Positions 60,450 through 64,000 of a stretch of DNA of 64,000 bases are shown in pieces. Made by a program: the position numbers and the translations under genes. The notes beneath the pieces were generated by a model, which worked only from the letters and a program-made list of their open reading frames with translations, was not told where the DNA came from and ran no database searches. The stretch lies in NCBI RefSeq assembly GCF_032461945.1, contig NZ_JAWCUD010000003.1, positions 62,001-126,000 on the forward strand. Reading direction: 5' to 3'. Source of the DNA: Paenibacillus_E violae. Lineage in GTDB: Bacteria; Bacillota; Bacilli; Paenibacillales; NBRC-103111. The first letter of the stretch is position 1, and each line of letters begins with the position of its first letter.

Positions 60450-61097
60450 ATGGCTTCCGTATCCTTGATTCAAACCGCCTATGACTTTATTCATAGACAA
60501 ATCATGCTGGGAGAGTTCATGCTTGGCACACTCTTATCTGAAAATGAACTGGCCGATTCCCTCAACATGAGCCGAACGCCGGTGCGCAGCGCCATTACTC
60601 AACTGGAGCACGACGGACTGGTCGTTTCTCTGAAGAAGCGCGGCGTCCTGGTCAAGGAGCCCTCCCTCAAAGAAGCGATGGATATCATGGAGATTCTGTA
60701 TGCATTTCAGCAGCTGGCCTTGGAGCATTTTGAAACCCACGGCGAGGTGCCGGACCTCAAGAAGCTCAAGGAATGCCTCGATCTGCAATTGGAGGCGACA
60801 GAGCGAGACGCTTACTACCTCTATGTCAAATACACCTTACAATTTGCGTACTATTTCATCAGCATTCTGAACAATAGTGCCATGCTCAAGATGATGGAGC
60901 TTTATATTGATAAAATCGTGCTCTATGCCACCATTAATTTTAAAATCACGCCGCATGAACCCCACTATTCCGGCAACCGTGTGAACCAAGCGCTCTATGA
61001 AGCTACTGCCGCCAAGGATTGGGCAGAAGTTCGCCGCATTGTCAAAGCCTCCCATGACCATAGCCGTGAACGAATGGTCCGGTTAGGCCGCATATAA
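60450..61097 (+). CDS. GntR-family transcription regulator (FCD type)
   Basis: A 215-residue regulator. The winged helix-turn-helix (about residues 5-72) reads LGTLLSENELADSLNMSRTP and VRSAITQLEHDGLVVSLKKR. The all-helical C-terminal FCD-like ligand domain (about 80-210) follows, with SHDHSRERM near the end. Such regulators usually respond to organic acids. An inverted repeat just downstream of its own promoter suggests autorepression. The divergent cupin gene is a further possible target. Confidence 0.93.
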   Translation: MASVSLIQTAYDFIHRQIMLGEFMLGTLLSENELADSLNMSRTPVRSAITQLEHDGLVVSLKKRGVLVKEPSLKEAMDIMEILYAFQQLALEHFETHGEVPDLKKLKECLDLQLEATERDAYYLYVKYTLQFAYYFISILNNSAMLKMMELYIDKIVLYATINFKITPHEPHYSGNRVNQALYEATAAKDWAEVRRIVKASHDHSRERMVRLGRI

Positions 61098-61101
61098 CGT
61101 C

Positions 61102-61142
61102 AAAAAGCGTAAAGGACATGGTGCGTCCCTTACGCTTTTTCA
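61102..61142 (+). terminator. Terminator of the GntR gene
   Basis: Arms AAAAAGCGTAA-GGAC and GTCC-TTACGCTTTTT give a near-perfect stem with a T-run on the plus strand, directly after the stop codon; the A-run lets it work on both strands. Confidence 0.9.
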
Positions 61143-61179
61143 TTGTTCGCTATCACTGCAATTTAGTACTTTTGCAGAT

Positions 61180-61782
61180 TCATTCATCTTTCTTTATATC
61201 AAGTCTAGAAAGTCTAGATTCAATTGAAGCAAGAAGCTTTTTAATCTCCAACAACTCGCCATTAAACTGTTCTAACGTATTTAAATCATCTTCCTCCATA
61301 CGATGCAGATGTTTTTGAATATCATCAATTTCTTGCTCTGCTTTATAATTAATGGCGAAATCGATAACCGACTCATGTTTATCTCTGGCACTTTGTCGAT
61401 TCTGACTCATCATAATGATGGGCGCTTGAAAGGCTGCAAGAAAAGATAAGCACAAGTTCAGCAGGATAAATGGAGGCTCGTCAAAGTGAAGAGGCTTGAT
61501 GAAAGGAAGCGTATTCCAAATCATCCAGACGATTAGCAATGCACCAAAGCAACCGATGAAAGTCCAGCTTCCACCGAACTTGGCAATGCTATCCGCAAGC
61601 CGATCGGAAATCGTTGTATTTTCCGAATACTCTTCATCGACTCGATTCAGGATGCTTTTTTCATACTCGTCAACCAATCTGTCTATACGCAGCGCATTCG
61701 ATTCACTAAGCTCAATATCAAACCCTTGAATGATAGAAGCCTCATCAAAAAAGTCATCGTTTTCCATATTCTTTTTGTTCAT
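61180..61782 (-). CDS. DUF1003-family membrane protein
   Basis: A membrane protein of about 200 residues of the DUF1003 family. The hydrophilic N-terminal 65 residues precede two helices: SWTFIGCFGALLIVWMIWN and PFILLNLCLSFLAAFQAPII (about residues 85-140). The signature IIMMSQNRQSARDKH follows, and a predicted coiled coil makes up the end. Function is unknown. The start is uncertain: I use an ATG at 61782, but a GTG eight codons earlier or an ATG five codons later are alternatives with weak ribosome sites. Confidence 0.85.
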   Translation of the reverse strand: MNKKNMENDDFFDEASIIQGFDIELSESNALRIDRLVDEYEKSILNRVDEEYSENTTISDRLADSIAKFGGSWTFIGCFGALLIVWMIWNTLPFIKPLHFDEPPFILLNLCLSFLAAFQAPIIMMSQNRQSARDKHESVIDFAINYKAEQEIDDIQKHLHRMEEDDLNTLEQFNGELLEIKKLLASIESRLSRLDIKKDE

Positions 61783-61893
61783 TTCTCGAATTCCATCCTT
61801 GTACACGATTAGTGCATGATTCCACCAAATTTATTTTTAACCTAATCGTGGGTTGTTATTCGAGGTTGTTTTTTCCGCATTTATTTGGTTCTA

Positions 61894-62748
61894 CTACTGC
61901 AAAGCTTTTTCAACGAGTTCCTTAATAGGCGTTTGGAACCCAATCAACTGTTGCAGATCATCGGTCGTTCGCTCCATTTGTCCTTCTGCAATGGTACGAT
62001 AAATAAAAGCGGTTGTTTCCGCAGCAGATTTCGGCAGCCCGGCCTGAACAAGCAAGCTTTTCTCCTCTTCATAAGAAACCGACTGATGAATCACGCTTTT
62101 GCCGGATATTTCCGAGAGTATTTCAGCCAAATCATCAAAACTCCACGGAGTGTTCGATACGAGATTATATGTCTTATTTTCATGTCCTTCCTCTATCAGA
62201 ACGGTTGCTGCTGCCAGAGCCAAGTCACTGCGACTAACCGAGTTCACTTTCCTATTATTGGTATTAGTGAGAATCGTACCATTCTCTATAACTGTTTTAA
62301 GGGACGAGTTGATAAAAAATTCCGTATAACCGCCGTTCCGTAAAAAAGTGTAAGGAATCCGAGTAGTATGTATAGCGTTCTCAGTAGCCAAATGAACACG
62401 AGCAAATGGATTATCTTCCGCAAAAGCGAAGCTTGTATAGGCAATATGTTGCATTTTTTGATCTCTGGCTGCTTTGACGACATTCGCATGTTGAACGACG
62501 CGCAGCGTATCATCGGATTCTGAACTTGAAATGAACAGCAGCTTCGTCCCCAGTCTAAAAGCATTGTGAAGGGATTCCGGGACATTATAGTCCGCCAGAC
62601 GAACTTCAATGCCAAGAGCTGCAAGTGCAGCCGCTTTTTCGAGATTACGAACAACCGCGATAATCTGACTTGCAGGTATTTTTTTTAGCAGATGTTGTAT
62701 AACGAGATTGCCCAACTGACCTGTCGCTCCTGTGACGATAATCTTCAT
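61894..62748 (-). CDS. NAD(P)-binding SDR, quinone-reductase-like (NmrA type)
   Basis: A protein of about 284 residues of the atypical SDR/NmrA family, like quinone oxidoreductase 2. It has the Rossmann motif VTGATGQLGNLVIQHLL (from residue 5), NLEKAAALAALGIEVRLADY for the adenosine site and the YTSFAFAEDNPFARVH region around residue 110. I choose the ATG at 62748 with AGAGGAAG 8 nt upstream. It probably reduces quinones or detects NADPH state. It is followed on the same strand only by the DUF1003 gene after a gap. Confidence 0.88.
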   Translation of the reverse strand: MKIIVTGATGQLGNLVIQHLLKKIPASQIIAVVRNLEKAAALAALGIEVRLADYNVPESLHNAFRLGTKLLFISSSESDDTLRVVQHANVVKAARDQKMQHIAYTSFAFAEDNPFARVHLATENAIHTTRIPYTFLRNGGYTEFFINSSLKTVIENGTILTNTNNRKVNSVSRSDLALAAATVLIEEGHENKTYNLVSNTPWSFDDLAEILSEISGKSVIHQSVSYEEEKSLLVQAGLPKSAAETTAFIYRTIAEGQMERTTDDLQQLIGFQTPIKELVEKALQ

Positions 62749-62923
62749 CAATCGATCTTCCTCTCTCATTGTTTATTGCACGCTATACTCTTAAAATAGC
62801 TTTTGCGTAATGGAACAACAAGTGAGTTAATTCCTATAATTAAACTTTACTGCCACACAATCGCGTCTTTTTCTCAACTTGGCTATATACACAATTTGCC
62901 CTGTTTGATAATGAACTTCTCTT

Positions 62924-63703
62924 TTAGTTCATCTCACTTAGCATCTTGTCCGCCGATTTGCTGAGCTGGCTGAATATAAACTTTGGCGCGATCCGATTCA
63001 TGAGCTTCAAAGCGTTGCTCTGCCCAGGCCGGATTTCAAAGTTATCCTGCTCCATGCCCCGAATAGCAGCGCCCACCATGACGGACACATTCATCGCTTT
63101 CGAACCCGCCAGATCCGCCGGATCGAACGAGTCTACGAGCGGAGTAGCTGTCAAAGGAGGCGCAAGTTCAAACACTTTTACCCTTGTGTTTTTGAGCTGA
63201 ACTCTCAGCGACTGTGTAAAAGAGTGAATTCCTGCTTTTGCAGCGCAATACACCGGCGAGATTGGCAGCGGGACGAAGGCGAGGCCCGACGATACGTTCA
63301 GGATCGCAGCCGACTCTTTCATTTTCAAATGTGAAAGAAATTGCTTCACCATCCGGATCGGACCGCTTAAATTCGTTTCGATCTCACGGTTTATATCCTC
63401 CAGATCGACGTCTTGATCATGTAGATTAAGCCTGCGCATGAATCCTGCGTTGTTGATTAGAACATTAAGCTCAGGAAATTGCTTCACCACCGTTTCAAAC
63501 AAAGCTGCAATCGCCTTAGGATCTCCAGCATCACTTTGTATCGTATGTACCGTTGGAAGCTTTTTCTTCGCTGCATCCAACCTCGCTTGATCCCGCCCCG
63601 TTATAATGACGGTATTCCCCAGCTTCATCAGCTGCTCGGCAAATTCGAAGCCGATGCCGGATGTCCCTCCTGTGATAAGTATCGTATTCCCGCTCATTTT
63701 CAT
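62924..63703 (-). CDS. Short-chain dehydrogenase/reductase (DltE-like)
   Basis: A 259-residue classical SDR. The cofactor motif is TGGTSGIGFEFAEQL (from residue 10), NNAGFMRR follows near residue 84, the catalytic Ser is in LNVSSGLAFVPLP and the Tyr-Lys pair in VYCAAKAG. It resembles DltE-type oxidoreductases; substrate unknown. AAAGGAAGG precedes the ATG at 63703, and another ATG lies two codons later. Confidence 0.92.
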   Translation of the reverse strand: MKMSGNTILITGGTSGIGFEFAEQLMKLGNTVIITGRDQARLDAAKKKLPTVHTIQSDAGDPKAIAALFETVVKQFPELNVLINNAGFMRRLNLHDQDVDLEDINREIETNLSGPIRMVKQFLSHLKMKESAAILNVSSGLAFVPLPISPVYCAAKAGIHSFTQSLRVQLKNTRVKVFELAPPLTATPLVDSFDPADLAGSKAMNVSVMVGAAIRGMEQDNFEIRPGQSNALKLMNRIAPKFIFSQLSKSADKMLSEMN

Positions 63704-63834
63704 GCGATCTCGACCTTCCTTTCATTTTTTAATATCCTATTCTAAAAAAAGTTAAATAGTCTATTTCAATCGCTCCGTGCACAAAAGGCTTCACGCAGCA
63801 GCCTCCGGTTTGATATTTTGCTAACGTTCCTCGA

Positions 63835-63999
63835 TCATTCATTCTGACTTCTATATTTAAAAATCTCATCAACAGCTTGCCGATACCCGCCTGATTGTCG
63901 TAAGGATTCCCTTGTATTTGCAACAGCAATCTTGTAAGAAGGTTCACTTAACACATGATCCACAGCTTCCCGCAGTTGATTCGCGGTCAAGCTTTGCAT
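63835..63999 (-). CDS. C-terminal end of a glycosyltransferase (partial, MGT/UGT-like)
   Basis: Only the last 55 or so codons are inside the window; the gene runs off the right edge. The sequence SLTANQLREAVDHVLSEPSY and ESLRQSGGYRQAVDEIFKYR is typical of the tail of macrolide-type glycosyltransferases (GT1), where an LTAEKLREAV-like helix and a GGYxxAVDEI end occur. The stop is at 63835. The identification rests on this short tail only. Confidence 0.6.
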   Translation of the reverse strand: MQSLTANQLREAVDHVLSEPSYKIAVANTRESLRQSGGYRQAVDEIFKYRSQNE

Positions 64000-64000
64000 T

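Noticed and set aside
63704..63834. Gap near the right edge examined for a small gene or RNA
   Set aside because: No open frame with a ribosome site, no terminator and no repeat was found.

Overview
The window looks like a chromosomal segment of a soil- or rhizosphere-type Paenibacillus or a close relative (Bacillota, Bacillales). This is inferred from gene families, not from a marker gene. The pointers are several sugar ABC importers of the lipoprotein-plus-two-permease type with no ATPase gene nearby, YesM/YesN-type two-component systems beside them, S-layer homology (SLH) and copper-amine-oxidase-N 'stalk' domains on secreted proteins, GGAGG-type ribosome binding sites with frequent TTG/GTG starts, and CcpA cre-like sites. 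No rRNA, tRNA, CRISPR array, prophage or intact insertion sequence was seen.

Layout. (1) 1-9597, minus strand: a GH38 alpha-mannosidase, two sugar permeases, a binding lipoprotein, a sensor kinase and an AraC-type response regulator cut by the window edge. (2) 9604-17565: an intergenic repeat array, an acetyltransferase, two stalk-domain proteins, an HtrA-like protease and a large SLH protein with fourteen RCC1 repeats. (3) 17621-22770: a two-gene RND exporter. (4) 23018-29086: a second YesM/YesN-controlled sugar importer. (5) 29234-38064: single genes (diguanylate cyclase, MFS exporter with divergent regulator, sporulation-type kinase, GrpB protein, frameshifted RCC1 gene, bile-acid-symporter-family protein, hydroxyacid dehydrogenase). 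(6) 38476-47582: a third importer with a GH88/GH105 unsaturated-uronyl hydrolase and a sulfatase, facing a kinase, a NarL-type regulator and an AraC regulator. (7) 47632-52158: a fourth importer (LplABC type) with a Gfo/Idh/MocA oxidoreductase. (8) 52325-64000: mostly small single genes (hydrolases, methyltransferases, HxlR and GntR regulators, SDR enzymes, small membrane proteins) mixed with two decaying gene remnants.

The main theme is scavenging of plant or host glycans. Four separate import operons each carry their own enzymes or regulators, and all four have a stem-loop directly after the binding-protein gene, where high expression of the lipoprotein would be set apart from the genes downstream. 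In the first locus, direct half-sites 22 bp apart lie at the same distance above two start codons and are good candidates for the response regulator's binding sites.

The least explained non-coding signal is a degenerate module containing GGAACTACAGTCCGCTATT. It recurs with a period of 50-51 bp in both orientations in two intergenic regions (9747-9993 and 38196-38380), with a shorter copy at 55419-55461. Also notable are two HxlR genes that meet tail to tail inside one perfect 22-bp inverted repeat, and an RND pump whose proton-relay aspartate pair appears to be Asp-Phe.
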